DNA from: an uncultured Tolumonas sp. | GTDB lineage: Bacteria; Pseudomonadota; Gammaproteobacteria; Enterobacterales; Aeromonadaceae | Direction of reading: 5' to 3' | Assembly (NCBI RefSeq): GCF_963556105.2 | Contig: NZ_OY829944.1 | Coordinates: 367,001 to 431,000, forward strand | Length of the DNA stretch: 64,000 nt | Part shown: positions 21,949-32,360 of the stretch, piece by piece | How the letters are laid out: each line of letters opens with the position of its first letter | Numbering within the stretch: position 1 is the stretch's first letter | Translations under genes and position numbers: made by a program | The notes under the pieces: model-generated | The model's database searches: none | The model's input: the letters and a program-made list of their open reading frames with translations, nothing else | What the model was told of the DNA's origin: nothing

Positions 21949-22494
21949 ATGCAGCACAAGAATATTGGTAGTGCCCAATGCCCGATTGCGCGTAGTCTGG
22001 CCCAAGTGGGCGAATGGTGGAGTCTGTTGATCATCCGCGATGCGGTGCACGGGCTTTGCCGGTTTGATGAATTTCAGAAAAGTCTGGATATTGCGCCGAA
22101 CATGTTAACCCGGCGCTTAAATGCCTTGGTGGAAGCGAAGCTGCTGGCTAAACAACCCTATTCCACCCGACCGTTACGTTATGAATATAAACTCACCGCG
22201 AAAGGGCGGGAGTTAAGCCCTGTGCTATTAACATTACTGACCTGGGGTAATAAATATGCCGCGCCGGAAGGGGAATGTATTCAATTAGCCGATGCCCGTA
22301 CGGGCGTCGTTGCCCAACCGGTGCTGGTGGATAAAGTCAGTGGTCGCGAGATCACCGAGCAAGATTTTATGTTGATAGCGGGGCCGGCGGCTTCCGACAC
22401 GATGCGGCAGCGTTTGCAGCATTATCAACATCATAAAATGAAACATGAGCTGTTTGCAGCGAATACCGCGATAGCGGAGGAGAATCAAAAATGA
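21949..22494 (+). CDS. HxlR-family transcriptional regulator
   Basis: 181 residues with AGAGGA before the ATG. The HxlR winged helix is clear: CPIARSLAQVGEWWSLLIIRDAVHG in parts, RFDEFQKSLDIAPNMLTRRL, and the wing PLRYEYKLTAKGREL. The N-terminal cysteine (AQCPIA) is the one used for redox or electrophile sensing in several HxlR proteins. A C-terminal extension of about 70 residues follows the winged helix. It overlaps the FabF-type gene by four bases, so the two are translationally coupled, an unusual pairing. Confidence 0.92.
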   Translation: MQHKNIGSAQCPIARSLAQVGEWWSLLIIRDAVHGLCRFDEFQKSLDIAPNMLTRRLNALVEAKLLAKQPYSTRPLRYEYKLTAKGRELSPVLLTLLTWGNKYAAPEGECIQLADARTGVVAQPVLVDKVSGREITEQDFMLIAGPAASDTMRQRLQHYQHHKMKHELFAANTAIAEENQK

Positions 22495-23768
22495 GTATAC
22501 GTCGGATTGTTGTTACCGGAATGGGCGCAGTCACGCCACTGGGTTGTGGTGTTGAAACCGTATGGCAGCGTTTATTGGCTGGCCGTTCCGGTTTGCGCCG
22601 TTTAGCCGACGACGTCGTGGCTGATCTGCAGGCCAAAGTCGGCGGTGTCGTGCCTTCATATCTGGAAGATGCTGATGGTGGTTTTAACCCAGACCTGACG
22701 GTGCCGGTGAAAGAGCAGAAAAAAATGGATCGTTTTATTCTGTTTGCCCTAGCCGCCGCCAAAGAAGCGCTGGCGCAAGCGGGTTGGGTGGCTGAGACAC
22801 CTGAAGCGCAAGAACGTACCGCCACGATCATTGCCTCTGGCATTGGTGGTTTCCCGGCGATTGCTGAAGCGGTGCGGATCACCGACACCAAAGGGCCACG
22901 CCGTCTGTCACCTTTCACTATTCCTTCGTTTCTGGTCAACATGGCGGCCGGGCATGTGTCGATCAATCATGGTTTTAAAGGCCCGTTGGGTGCACCAGTC
23001 ACCGCATGCGCAGCTGGTGTGCAGGCGATTGGTGATGCGGCACGCATGATCCGCGCTGGCGAAGCCGATATCGCCGTGTGTGGTGGTGCAGAAGCTTGTA
23101 TCGATCGCGTCAGTCTGGCTGGTTTTGCGGCAGCGCGAGCGCTGTCGTCGGCATATATCGACAACCCGGAACAGGCGTCCCGCCCATTTGATAGCGGTCG
23201 TGATGGGTTTGTGATGGGTGAAGGTGCCGGCATTCTGGTTATTGAAGAACTGGAACATGCACTGGCGCGTGGTGCGACACCGATTGTGGAGCTGGTGGGT
23301 TATGGCACGAGCGCCGATGCTTATCATATGACAGCGGGCCCAGAAGATGGTGATGGTGCAAAACGCGCCATGCAGGCAGCCATTCGTCAGGCGGGGATCC
23401 ATGCCAGCGACATCCAGCATTTGAATGCCCATGCCACATCAACGCCTGTGGGCGATAAAGGCGAGCTGGCGGCAATTAAAGCGGTATTTGGCACGGAAAA
23501 TCGCATTGCCGTGACTTCAACCAAGTCTGCAACGGGCCATTTGCTGGGTGCTGCGGGAGGTATCGAAGCTATATTTACTGCATTAGCACTCCGCGATCAA
23601 ATTTCCCCTGCGACCCGTAATTTTGAACAGCCGGATCCTTTTGCCGAAGGGGTAGATATCGTGCATGGTGCTGCGCGTAAAATGCCAATTGAATACGCTA
23701 TTTCCAACGGCTTTGGTTTTGGTGGCGTCAATGCCAGCGTTTTGTTTAAGCGTTGGTTAAGAAATTGA
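22491..23768 (+). CDS. Beta-ketoacyl-ACP synthase II paralogue (FabF-like)
   Basis: 425-residue condensing enzyme. Catalytic triad Cys-His-His is present: cysteine in [15 protein letters not shown] (about residue 173), histidines in [15 protein letters not shown] (about 314) and [13 protein letters not shown] (about 350). The gene is not in a fab cluster: no acpP or fabD/G is nearby, and the nucleophile loop reads TACAAG where housekeeping FabF usually reads TACATG. It is probably a second, regulated FabF that modifies fatty-acid composition under control of the coupled HxlR protein. Family sure, paralogue status inferred from context. Confidence 0.88.
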   Translation: MSIRRIVVTGMGAVTPLGCGVETVWQRLLAGRSGLRRLADDVVADLQAKVGGVVPSYLEDADGGFNPDLTVPVKEQKKMDRFILFALAAAKEALAQAGWVAETPEAQERTATIIASGIGGFPAIAEAVRITDTKGPRRLSPFTIPSFLVNMAAGHVSINHGFKGPLGAPVTACAAGVQAIGDAARMIRAGEADIAVCGGAEACIDRVSLAGFAAARALSSAYIDNPEQASRPFDSGRDGFVMGEGAGILVIEELEHALARGATPIVELVGYGTSADAYHMTAGPEDGDGAKRAMQAAIRQAGIHASDIQHLNAHATSTPVGDKGELAAIKAVFGTENRIAVTSTKSATGHLLGAAGGIEAIFTALALRDQISPATRNFEQPDPFAEGVDIVHGAARKMPIEYAISNGFGFGGVNASVLFKRWLRN

Positions 23769-23797
23769 TATTATTATAGCAAATCACTGTCAGAAAT

Positions 23798-23820
23798 TGT
23801 GGGCCACACATTGGCCCACA
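23798..23820 (+). promoter_or_regulatory. Perfect 9-bp inverted repeat before the ugd ribosome site
   Basis: TGTGGGCCA and TGGCCCACA separated by five bases, ending just before the AAGGA ribosome site of ugd. No T tract follows, so it is not a standard terminator; it may be a leader hairpin or a protein-binding palindrome. Confidence 0.5.
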
Positions 23821-23832
23821 CAAGGACAAAAA

Positions 23833-24999
23833 ATGAAGATTGCTGTTGCTGGTACCGGTTATGTCGGGTTATCCAATGCCATTTTGATGGCGCAACACCA
23901 CGAAGTGGTGGCGTTGGATGTAGTAGCGGAAAAAGTTCGTCAGTTAAATGATCGTATTTCGCCAATTGCTGATAACGAAATTGAAGATTATCTGAAAAAT
24001 AAGGCACTGAATTTACGCGCTACGTTAGATAAACATGATGCTTATCAAGGTGCTCAGTTTGTTATTATTGCTACGCCGACGGATTATGATCCGGAAACCA
24101 ACTATTTTAATACTGCCTCTGTTGAGGCTGTGATCACGGATGTGTTGGCGATTAATCCGCAAGCTGTGATGGTCATTAAATCAACGGTTCCAGTTGGGTT
24201 TACCCAACGTGTCAGAGCAAAATTTGGTTGTGACAATATTCTGTTTTCGCCTGAATTTTTGCGTGAAGGGCGTGCACTTTACGATAACCTTCACCCTTCC
24301 CGAATTGTGGTAGGCGAACGATCTGAACGTGCAGAGCAGTTTGCCAAATTACTACTGGAAGGGGCAATTAAGCAGGATATTCCGGTTCTATTTACCGATG
24401 CCACCGAAGCCGAGGCGATCAAACTTTTTGCTAACACTTATCTGGCAATGCGTGTCGCGTATTTTAATGAGCTGGATACGTATGCGCAGAGTTTAGGTTT
24501 GGATAGCAAACAAATCATCGAAGGGGTTGGTTTAGATCCTCGTATCGGTTCACATTATAACAATCCCTCTTTTGGTTATGGCGGCTACTGTTTGCCGAAA
24601 GACACCAAACAATTATTGGCTAACTATAATCAGGTTCCTAATACCCTGATCCGTGCCATTGTTGATTCCAACACCACGCGGAAAGACTTTATCGCTGATT
24701 CGATCATTAAACGTAAACCTAAAGTTGTTGGTGTTTACCGTTTGATCATGAAAGCTGGCTCGGATAATTTCCGGGCCTCGGCAATCCAAGGGGTAATGAA
24801 ACGCATTAAAGCGAAAGGTATTGAAGTGGTGGTGTTTGAACCAGTGCTGAAAGACAATGAGTTCTTTAAGTCGCGTGTTATTCGAGATTTGAATGAATTT
24901 AAGAGTATGTCCGATGTCATCATCTCGAATCGGATGTTGCCGGAATTAAGCGATGTTGCTGATAAGGTCTTTACCCGCGATTTATTTGGGAAAGATTAA
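23833..24999 (+). CDS. ugd: UDP-glucose 6-dehydrogenase
   Basis: Oxidises UDP-glucose to UDP-glucuronate for surface polysaccharides. 388 residues from ATG 23833, the same length as E. coli Ugd; AAGGA lies six bases upstream. N-terminal NAD fold [16 protein letters not shown], substrate region [15 protein letters not shown], and the catalytic cysteine in [15 protein letters not shown] (about residue 253). It is a single gene between an inverted repeat and a terminator, away from any capsule cluster in this window. Confidence 0.97.
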   Translation: MKIAVAGTGYVGLSNAILMAQHHEVVALDVVAEKVRQLNDRISPIADNEIEDYLKNKALNLRATLDKHDAYQGAQFVIIATPTDYDPETNYFNTASVEAVITDVLAINPQAVMVIKSTVPVGFTQRVRAKFGCDNILFSPEFLREGRALYDNLHPSRIVVGERSERAEQFAKLLLEGAIKQDIPVLFTDATEAEAIKLFANTYLAMRVAYFNELDTYAQSLGLDSKQIIEGVGLDPRIGSHYNNPSFGYGGYCLPKDTKQLLANYNQVPNTLIRAIVDSNTTRKDFIADSIIKRKPKVVGVYRLIMKAGSDNFRASAIQGVMKRIKAKGIEVVVFEPVLKDNEFFKSRVIRDLNEFKSMSDVIISNRMLPELSDVADKVFTRDLFGKD

Positions 25000-25014
25000 G
25001 CCAATAGCTGAAAT

Positions 25015-25046
25015 GAAAAAGAGCAGTATAAAGCTGCTCTTTTTAT
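25015..25046 (+). terminator. Intrinsic terminator after ugd
   Basis: AAAAAGAGCAG and CTGCTCTTTTT stem with TATAAAG loop and T tract. Confidence 0.9.
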
Positions 25047-25097
25047 TGGGCGTATTATTGTCGAGCCTTGTAATAATAAAATTTGTGCCTTAGCTAC

Positions 25098-27893
25098 CTA
25101 AGAACAAACTTCAACATTAAGCTTGGCCTCAGCTAAAGCGAAAATATCTGCTGCGGGTATGGGGCGGTAATAATAAAACCCTTGGATTTCTTCCACACCC
25201 AGCGCTTTGATTTTCAACATCTGCTCATGCGTTTCCACGCCCTCAGCGACCATGGCCAGTTTCAAATCTCTGGCCATATTCACAATAGCGCGCACCAACA
25301 CTTCACCTTGCTGGCCATCCATCAGACGCAAGACAAAACTGCGGTCCAGCTTCACGATATCTAACGGGTACTGGCAAAGTGTATTCAATGCCGAATAACC
25401 GGTACCAAAATCATCCAAAGCTAAACCCACGCCCAGTTGTTTGATCTGCTCCATTTGTTTAACTGATTCGTTCGGACGTTCAATCAGCATGCTTTCGGTG
25501 ATTTCAATGACCAGATGCCGGGGCGCCAACATGCTTTCTTGCAATGTTGCCCGTAGATTTTCCAATAATGTCGAGCTGGAGAAATGATGCGCAGAAAAGT
25601 TAACATGAACTGATAATTGCGGTTGTTGTTGCGCGGCACGTATTTCATTAAAGCGTTGAATAAACTGGCAAGATTGAGTCAATACTTGCTCGCCGAGTTC
25701 GACAATCAGGTTGCTTTCTTCCGCCATCGGGATAAACCGAGCCGGGGAAATAGCGCCTAACTCGGCATGTTGCCAACGCGCCAGAGCTTCAAACCCCACG
25801 ATTTCTCCCGTGATGCACGAGACAATAGGCTGGAACACGGGTTTGATTTGCCGATTCCGGATCGCAGAGGGCAGGTCACGTTGAATCGCGAGTGTTTCAA
25901 TGGCTTCCATGTACATGCGATGACTGAAAACCTGAATGCGTTTATTTTGTTTTTTAGCCCGGCCCATGGCGAAATCAGCACAACGCAGCACATCCTCAAC
26001 AGAGGCATATTCTTTACCACCAATGATCACACTGATGGTGGTGGATACTTCCAGCGATACGCCATCGATGATCAGCGGTTGCAGCAATAACCGTTGGATC
26101 TCATGGCCTAAGCGCACAGGCTGATAGCTATTTGAAATCTCGGGAATAAAGACAATAAACTCATCGCCTGCAATACGTGCCAATGTCAGTGTTTCACACT
26201 GCATGCTGAGGCGCAGTGCGACAGTTTTAATAACACCATCACCCATATCATGACCGAAGGTGTCATTGATCGCGCGGAAGCGATCCAGATTGATATACAG
26301 CAACGCAAACCGTTCACCTTCCGGCAACTGTTCCAGCACCGGCTGCATACGTTGTAGTAATGCGTAGCGGTTAAATAGCCCAGTCAGAGCGTCGTTAAAA
26401 ACTAAACGTCGGATCTTATTTTCGTGCAAACGACGTTCAGAAATATCGTTCATACACACCAGCAGGGCTTGTTGACCATGATGGTCGATCGGGGTGATAT
26501 CCAGTTCACAAGGTACTAACCAGCCCAGATGACCAACAATATCCCATTCGAAGCTATATTCACCTTCGTTAATTTGTCGGTAAAACAGGTCACTACCAGA
26601 GGCGTGTTTGCCGGAAACATGAAGCAGATTATCCATATGACGGCCAATCAGATCGCCCACGCTGTCATATCCCAGCATGTTGGCGGCAGCCTGATTGGTA
26701 CTTAAGACTCGCTTGTCATAGGCAATCAACATGGGTTGGTTGGCATTTTCATAAATCGCCGAAAATTTATTCTCTATCTCTTCGAGTGCGTCGTTAGTCG
26801 CCATTTTAGTCGTCAGTAACTTGTTAACGACCTGACTGACCATTGAGATTTCATCTTTGCCATCATCGGTATGCAGCAATTCGGTGTAATCGTTCTGTGC
26901 CAGACGTTTCAGGCCATCTTCCAGCGTATGGAGTCGTTCACCCAGACTACGCCGCAGTTCACGGAAAAAGAGCAAACTAATGACAATGCCGCATAACAGG
27001 CAGGAAAAGGCCAACAGATACAACGCACTTTTCCCACTTTGATAATATGCTCTGGGGGCGGTGATTTTTATGATCGCGGCAGGTTGCTGATTGATATCTT
27101 GCAGAACACTGAATACAGAAATCTGTTCATCAGAAAGCTGATCGGCATAATTGATATGTTGTTGAAATAACGCCGCGTGGATCTTTTGCGGTAAGCTCAT
27201 GGGCTCAAGATTAATCAGCTGTGTGTCATTAACTAAAATACGTTTATAGCGCTCGGGGAAAAACAGATGAATACGTTTGGCCCAGATCATCCACCCACCC
27301 ACGTCGTTACTCATATTACTGGGTGTTACAGGGGTTAATGTTACCAGCATTGGGTCACCCCATAACGAGATAACGCCCGAAACGGGCTTTAGCTCTGGGT
27401 GGGCAGAATGCATTAAGCGATTAAACTGGCGCCCAATACCATGAGTGGTGGATAACAACTCCTGTAATAGCAGCGGGCTAACCGGATCTGAGCTATTTTG
27501 TGCGGCATTAAGATGCGCACCATCGACAAAGTCGCCGGAACGGGATAGGAAGATGATGAGATCCACATCATTGATTTTGAGTGAATCGGGGTTCAAATTA
27601 CGTTCGTGATAACTTGCATCACCTTGTGTAATTAGTTTGTAGGTCTCATCCCAGAATGCCCAATCTCCGGTTCGTTGCGCCATATCATTGAGTTTGATCT
27701 GAATGGTTTGTTGAGCCTGTTGATTGGTTTCAATGGTGGCACGCAGTTCCAGCGTATTGATCTCGCGTAGGAAAAAGAACCAGGTCAGCGATATGCTCAG
27801 ACTGATAATGAGTAAGAGACCACACCCAAACAATAACGCTGTTCGAGTGGACAGCTTGATATTTTTTATCGAGAGCAACCTGAGAGACTCCAT
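25098..27893 (-). CDS. CHASE4-PAS-GGDEF-EAL cyclic-di-GMP signalling protein
   Basis: 931 residues. Membrane helix near 20-45, periplasmic CHASE4 sensor (about 60-275; TGDWAFWDETYKL), second helix near 285-310, HAMP-like linker, PAS (about 365-490), GGDEF (about 495-655) and EAL (about 670-920). The GGDEF signature reads AGDEF, which can still be active; no RxxD inhibitory site is seen at the usual position. The EAL domain looks catalytic: GFEALARW, VIEITESMLIE, DDFGTGYSAL. Synthesis, hydrolysis or both are possible. It is monocistronic, with a long upstream region. Confidence 0.94.
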   Translation of the reverse strand: MESLRLLSIKNIKLSTRTALLFGCGLLLIISLSISLTWFFFLREINTLELRATIETNQQAQQTIQIKLNDMAQRTGDWAFWDETYKLITQGDASYHERNLNPDSLKINDVDLIIFLSRSGDFVDGAHLNAAQNSSDPVSPLLLQELLSTTHGIGRQFNRLMHSAHPELKPVSGVISLWGDPMLVTLTPVTPSNMSNDVGGWMIWAKRIHLFFPERYKRILVNDTQLINLEPMSLPQKIHAALFQQHINYADQLSDEQISVFSVLQDINQQPAAIIKITAPRAYYQSGKSALYLLAFSCLLCGIVISLLFFRELRRSLGERLHTLEDGLKRLAQNDYTELLHTDDGKDEISMVSQVVNKLLTTKMATNDALEEIENKFSAIYENANQPMLIAYDKRVLSTNQAAANMLGYDSVGDLIGRHMDNLLHVSGKHASGSDLFYRQINEGEYSFEWDIVGHLGWLVPCELDITPIDHHGQQALLVCMNDISERRLHENKIRRLVFNDALTGLFNRYALLQRMQPVLEQLPEGERFALLYINLDRFRAINDTFGHDMGDGVIKTVALRLSMQCETLTLARIAGDEFIVFIPEISNSYQPVRLGHEIQRLLLQPLIIDGVSLEVSTTISVIIGGKEYASVEDVLRCADFAMGRAKKQNKRIQVFSHRMYMEAIETLAIQRDLPSAIRNRQIKPVFQPIVSCITGEIVGFEALARWQHAELGAISPARFIPMAEESNLIVELGEQVLTQSCQFIQRFNEIRAAQQQPQLSVHVNFSAHHFSSSTLLENLRATLQESMLAPRHLVIEITESMLIERPNESVKQMEQIKQLGVGLALDDFGTGYSALNTLCQYPLDIVKLDRSFVLRLMDGQQGEVLVRAIVNMARDLKLAMVAEGVETHEQMLKIKALGVEEIQGFYYYRPIPAADIFALAEAKLNVEVCS

Positions 27894-28198
27894 TCAGATG
27901 ATTAACATACCGCTGGACAGTCACACAAAATATTGCCATTTGGCTCTTTTGACGAATGCGAGAGCCGAAATATATACAAACTAGGGTATATATAAGAATA
28001 GATGGCAACTCCGCTATCGTGATCAATCTTATCCATTGATGTTAGACCGGAAGCTTTGCGTCCTGACCTTTCGGTACAGTTTGCCTTTTACATTTATTTA
28101 ATCTGAATTAAGTGTAACAGCCCCAGCGTCTTTCGCCAATCACGTGCTTGGAGCAAAATGAGGCTGATCGGTATTTACATTCATTTTCATGAATGAGA
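27894..28198. other. Intergenic region upstream of the c-di-GMP gene
   Basis: About 300 bases with no gene. It holds the presumed promoter region of the GGDEF-EAL gene (AT-rich around 27960-28000). Near 28178-28197, just past the norR stop on the minus strand, CATTCA and TGAATG form a small hairpin that may be a weak terminator. Confidence 0.45.
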
Positions 28199-29758
28199 TC
28201 AGATTTTTATACCTAAGCGTTGTGCTAATCGGTTGAGATTAGCGCGATCAACTTTGAGCTGACGTGCGGTAGCCGACCAATTACCTTGATGGGAATCCAG
28301 CACTTGTTGGATCAACTGCTGCTGATAATTATCGACGGCATCCCGCAAACCTAGCTGAGTATCAATGAGAATAGCTTGTTCATTTTGAGGCTGAGAGATT
28401 GTTTCAGCCACCGAAGCGATTGGGATCGGCAGGTCCAGATGTTCGGCTAAAATCAGTGGTCGGCCTTCTTTGTGTCGTGTGGCTTTCAGGCTGGCGCGCA
28501 TCAATAAATGCTCCATTTCTCGCACGTTACCGGGCCAGTCATATGCATGCATCGCTTGTAATGCCTGAGGGTGCAAACCAATCTGGCGTAGTCCAAGACG
28601 GCTTCTGGCCTGATCGAGAAAATAACTGCTTAAGGTGTCCAGATCCGCTCGGTGTGCTCGCAGTGGCGGAACGGCGATCGGATAGACTTTAAGGCGATGG
28701 TAAAGGTCACTACGGAAACGGCCTTCAGCTACTTCTTGTTCCAGATCCCGGTTGGTGGCCGCAATCAGGCGCACATTAACCCGTAATAACTTATCCGCTC
28801 CAACTCGTTGGATCTCACCTTGCTGTAAGGCGCGTAATAACTTGGCTTGTAAACTCAGCGGTAACTCACCGATTTCATCCAGAAACAGGGTACCGCCATC
28901 CGCGAGTTCAAATTTTCCTGCCCGATGACTGACCGCACCGGTAAAGGCACCTTTAACATGACCAAATAATTCACTTTCGGCAATCTGCTCTGGCAGGGCG
29001 GCACAGTTAACATGCACTAACGCTTGTTCGCTGCGGCGGGAATGGGCATGGAGTGTGCGGGCAACCAGCTCTTTACCAGTACCGGTTTCGCCGGTGATCA
29101 ATACCGCCAGATCGGTGTTGGCGACGATATCAATCTCTTCGCGTAATTTGCGCATTTGGGCACTGTTACCGATGAGTTCCCCTTCGCGACGGCGGGCGTC
29201 ACGGACCAATTCCTGTGCCAGCTCTTGTTGTTGTGCTCGGCTGTGCTCCAGTGCGCGGATCAAGGCCACATTACGTAAAGTAGCGGCGGCCAGTGCGGCA
29301 AATGCGGCTATAGTCATGTCATCGACATCGTCAAATCGTCCTGGCGCCAACGCATCCAGCGTTAAAACACCGACCAGTTGGCGATCGACATACAAACTAC
29401 AGCCCATGCAGGAGTGCACGTCAGCGGTCCGTTCACGATCGATGGCTAACCAGCCATCAAACGGATCGGGTAATTCGGCGTCCGCGGGAAAGCGCACCGG
29501 CTCTTTTTCTTGCAAGATGGCTTGTAAACGAGGGTGTTCGGCGGGTAAAAAACGTTGGCCAATCAGCTCTGGTGCTAACCCCATTGCCGCGACAGGGACG
29601 AGTTCTCCTTCGTTTAATTGCATCAGAGACACGGCATCACAAGGTAATACGTCGCAAATGGCCTGTACCAGACGTTGAAATTGCAGTTCCCCCGGCATTG
29701 AGGTCGAAAGCCCTACTGCAATTTGTAACCAGGCGTGATCAAGAGTTGGTTGTGACAT
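28199..29758 (-). CDS. norR: NorR-type sigma-54-dependent regulator (nitric oxide response)
   Basis: 519 residues from ATG 29758 (a GTG three codons upstream is possible). N-terminal GAF domain (about 20-170) resembling the NorR non-haem-iron NO sensor, AAA+ domain with Walker A GETGTGKE and the sigma-54 contact loop GAFTGA, Walker B TLFLDEIGEL, and a C-terminal Fis-type helix-turn-helix (NWSATARQLKVDRANLNRL). NorR activates NO-detoxifying genes. No norV, norW, hmp or hcp is adjacent, so its target is elsewhere and the name rests on overall similarity. Confidence 0.85.
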   Translation of the reverse strand: MSQPTLDHAWLQIAVGLSTSMPGELQFQRLVQAICDVLPCDAVSLMQLNEGELVPVAAMGLAPELIGQRFLPAEHPRLQAILQEKEPVRFPADAELPDPFDGWLAIDRERTADVHSCMGCSLYVDRQLVGVLTLDALAPGRFDDVDDMTIAAFAALAAATLRNVALIRALEHSRAQQQELAQELVRDARRREGELIGNSAQMRKLREEIDIVANTDLAVLITGETGTGKELVARTLHAHSRRSEQALVHVNCAALPEQIAESELFGHVKGAFTGAVSHRAGKFELADGGTLFLDEIGELPLSLQAKLLRALQQGEIQRVGADKLLRVNVRLIAATNRDLEQEVAEGRFRSDLYHRLKVYPIAVPPLRAHRADLDTLSSYFLDQARSRLGLRQIGLHPQALQAMHAYDWPGNVREMEHLLMRASLKATRHKEGRPLILAEHLDLPIPIASVAETISQPQNEQAILIDTQLGLRDAVDNYQQQLIQQVLDSHQGNWSATARQLKVDRANLNRLAQRLGIKI

Positions 29759-29816
29759 TAGTTGCACTCAAAATACATCATTATGGCGGCGAGTATGAAT
29801 ACCCTGTTTTTATGAT

Positions 29817-30542
29817 TTATTCCACCGCAATTTGTTCGCCCATGAAACGAGGCTGACGCTCCCAGATATAGACATCCAACAAACACCAGAAGCGGGCAAA
29901 TATTTCGCGAACGCGGGTTTTAAACCCAGTGTAAGCATCTACATCTTTCGCGTTAAAACCAATCACATCTAAGTCGTGATGCTGGGCGAGAAAAATTGCC
30001 CGTTCGTTTTGAAAGCGTTGAGAGACCACAGTAAATCGTGCCTGACCAAACACACCATGCGCCCGTAAAATAGAATCAAGAGTGCGAAAGCCTGCGTAAT
30101 CACTATAGATAGCGCGAGCTGGAATGCCGCGTTTTAGTAGTTCCCGGCGCATTTCCCGTGGTTCGTTATAACTCATCGTGGCATTATCGCCAGACACAAT
30201 GACTTGATTAATTTTACCGCTGAAATAGAGTGCGACAGTCGCGTCGATGCGGTTTTGAAAATATTGGTTGAGGCCACCGCTGGCTAAATATTTTGAGGTG
30301 CCTAAGACCACCGCAACACGGTTGTAGGGGACTTGCTCTATGTCATCGTAGGTGTAAGGACGTTGTTGGCTGATGACCTGATTGGCCAGCCATAACAACA
30401 AAAACAATATCACCGCCAACGTGACCACACCCCGTCGCAAAAATTGACGGACTCGCGGGGTAAAAATAGTCGTGACTGCGTGAAGAAAACGGGTCAACAA
30501 AACAATGACATTCCTGCAAGTTGAAGAGTGAAACGTCATCAT
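29817..30542 (-). CDS. sanA: SanA/YdcF-family (DUF218) inner-membrane protein
   Basis: 241 residues (E. coli SanA 239). One membrane helix (about 38-58: VVTLAVILFLLLWLANQV) followed by the DUF218 domain. Conserved pieces are VAVVLGTSKYL, GLNQYFQNRIDATVALY, VSGDNATMSYNEPREMR, DYAGFRTLDSILRAH, VVSQRFQNERAIFLA and the C-terminal REIFARF with RQPRFMG. SanA loss in E. coli raises vancomycin sensitivity at high temperature; the biochemical role is unsettled. Confidence 0.92.
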   Translation of the reverse strand: MMTFHSSTCRNVIVLLTRFLHAVTTIFTPRVRQFLRRGVVTLAVILFLLLWLANQVISQQRPYTYDDIEQVPYNRVAVVLGTSKYLASGGLNQYFQNRIDATVALYFSGKINQVIVSGDNATMSYNEPREMRRELLKRGIPARAIYSDYAGFRTLDSILRAHGVFGQARFTVVSQRFQNERAIFLAQHHDLDVIGFNAKDVDAYTGFKTRVREIFARFWCLLDVYIWERQPRFMGEQIAVE

Positions 30543-30566
30543 AATACTGGATCAAGCTAGGAAATA

Positions 30567-30610
30567 CACGAGAAGGGCGTGTAGTCAGTGTTCGTTTGGC
30601 GACACTGACT
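30567..30610 (-). other. Two adjacent hairpins between lipA and sanA
   Basis: AGTCAGTGT (30583-30591) pairs with ACACTGACT (30602-30610), and ACACG with CGTGT just beside it (30567-30583). No T tract follows on the minus strand, so they are not clear terminators; they may protect the lipA 3' end or attenuate read-through to sanA. Confidence 0.4.
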
Positions 30611-30619
30611 GCGAGATGA

Positions 30620-31585
30620 TTATTTTACTTCTTTGCCTTGTGCCTGCAGGTCGGCATGGTATGACGAGCGCACAAATGGACCACATGCGGCATGCGTGAA
30701 CCCGAGATCCAATGCAATCGCTTTCAGTTCATCAAATTCATGTGGCGGCACATAACGTTTCACCGGTAGATGATGGCGGCTCGGTTGCAAATACTGGCCC
30801 AGTGTCAGCATGGTGACACCGTGTGCGCGCAGGTCTTTTAATACCTGAACGATCTCTTCATTGGTTTCACCCAACCCCATCATCAGGCCAGATTTGGTTG
30901 GCAGATCAGGGTGCAGTTCTTTCATCTTCTGCAGCAGTTTTAGCGACCAGGCATAATCGGCACCCGGACGCGCCATGCTGTATAGTCGTGGTGCGGTTTC
31001 CAGATTGTGGTTAAACACATCCGGTGGTGTTTCACGGAACACATCCAGCGCTTTATCCATGCGACCGCGGAAGTCAGGCGTCAGTGTCTCAATCCGAGTA
31101 TTCGGCGAGGCGTTGCGGATCTCCCGAATACAATCCGCGAAATGCTGGGCACCACCATCACGCAGATCGTCACGGTCGACCGACGTGATCACCACATATT
31201 TCAGTGCCATTTCACGAATGGTATTTGCCAGTTTAGCCGGTTCATCGACATCAGGTGCCAGTGGTTTACCGTGGGCCACATCGCAGAACGGGCAACGGCG
31301 GGTGCAGATCGCACCTAAAATCATGAAGGTCGCGGTGCCGTGATTAAAACATTCTGACAGATTTGGGCAGGATGCTTCTTCACATACGGAATGCAGATTG
31401 TTTTTCCGCATGATGTTTTTAACATGCTGAATTTTTTCATCCGTTTTTGGTAAGCGGATGCGCATCCAGTCTGGTTTTTTCAGCTGTTCGCCTTCCTGTT
31501 CCGGCAGAAATTTTACCGGAATCAATGCCATTTTATCGGCATCACGTAATTGCACACCGGGCTGAACAGTTATTGGTTTAGTCAT
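30620..31585 (-). CDS. lipA: Lipoyl synthase (radical SAM)
   Basis: Inserts two sulfurs into protein-bound octanoyl groups. 321 residues from ATG 31585, identical in length to E. coli LipA, with GAGGA six bases upstream; an in-frame upstream start adds 14 residues but lacks support. The auxiliary cluster cysteines are in [12 protein letters not shown], the radical SAM cluster in [13 protein letters not shown], and the family end motif [13 protein letters not shown] is present. It overlaps the end of lipB by eight bases, so the octanoyl-transfer and sulfur-insertion steps are co-expressed. Confidence 0.97.
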   Translation of the reverse strand: MTKPITVQPGVQLRDADKMALIPVKFLPEQEGEQLKKPDWMRIRLPKTDEKIQHVKNIMRKNNLHSVCEEASCPNLSECFNHGTATFMILGAICTRRCPFCDVAHGKPLAPDVDEPAKLANTIREMALKYVVITSVDRDDLRDGGAQHFADCIREIRNASPNTRIETLTPDFRGRMDKALDVFRETPPDVFNHNLETAPRLYSMARPGADYAWSLKLLQKMKELHPDLPTKSGLMMGLGETNEEIVQVLKDLRAHGVTMLTLGQYLQPSRHHLPVKRYVPPHEFDELKAIALDLGFTHAACGPFVRSSYHADLQAQGKEVK

Positions 31586-32255
31586 GAGTTTCCTCGCAAG
31601 CGGGGGCAGGTACGATCGCGTCGCCATCTTGCCACTGAGTGATCCCTATTTGCCGGGTAAAGATGTGCAGCAAACCCTCTGCTGCTTCGGCCACGCTAGC
31701 GGGGCCACCCAGACTACTGCACTGCGTCATTGCCAGACAGGCATAGCCGCACGGGTTAATGTGCTGAAATGGCGTTAAATCCATCGCCACATTAAGAGCC
31801 AAACCGTGAAAAGAACGGCCATGGCGAATACGTAAGCCTAAAGAGGCTATTTTGGCATCATTGACATAGACACCCGGTGCGTCGCTACGAGCGAGCGCGT
31901 TGATACCATAATTAGCTAACAAGCAGATCACCGATTGTTCGAGTGCGGTCACCAACTCACGGACTCCGAGGCCAAGACGACGGACATCCAGCAGAGGATA
32001 AAATACCAGTTGGCCGGGGCCATGGTAGGTGACTTGACCACCACGATCACTTTGTACGATAGGAATGGATGTGGCGTGCAGCAAGTGTTCGGGTTTACCT
32101 GCCTGACCTTGGGTATAAACCGGTGGATGTTCAACCAGCCAGATCTCATCCGCGGTCTCAGGTGTCCGTTGATTGGTGAAGGTCTGCATGGCATGCCAGA
32201 TTGTTTCGTAGGGCTGTGTGCCTAATCGCCGGACAATCAGAGATGAATGCTGCAA
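31578..32255 (-). CDS. lipB: Octanoyltransferase
   Basis: Transfers octanoate from acyl carrier protein to lipoyl domains. 225 residues from a TTG at 32255; no ATG or GTG gives the conserved N-terminus ([15 protein letters not shown]). Motifs are [36 protein letters not shown] (contains the active-site lysine partner region), [22 protein letters not shown] in parts and the catalytic cysteine in NPCGYA. A catalytic lysine is seen in DAKIASLG. Lies between ybeD and lipA, the classic order. Confidence 0.95.
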   Translation of the reverse strand: MQHSSLIVRRLGTQPYETIWHAMQTFTNQRTPETADEIWLVEHPPVYTQGQAGKPEHLLHATSIPIVQSDRGGQVTYHGPGQLVFYPLLDVRRLGLGVRELVTALEQSVICLLANYGINALARSDAPGVYVNDAKIASLGLRIRHGRSFHGLALNVAMDLTPFQHINPCGYACLAMTQCSSLGGPASVAEAAEGLLHIFTRQIGITQWQDGDAIVPAPACEETHD

Positions 32256-32360
32256 AATTGTTTCCGCGTTGTTGCAATTTTGCTTAATTATAATGAGGTC
32301 GCTGGCAAATACCAGCGACTTATACCCTGCGGACTTGAAGTTGGGTTTATGTATATGTGC

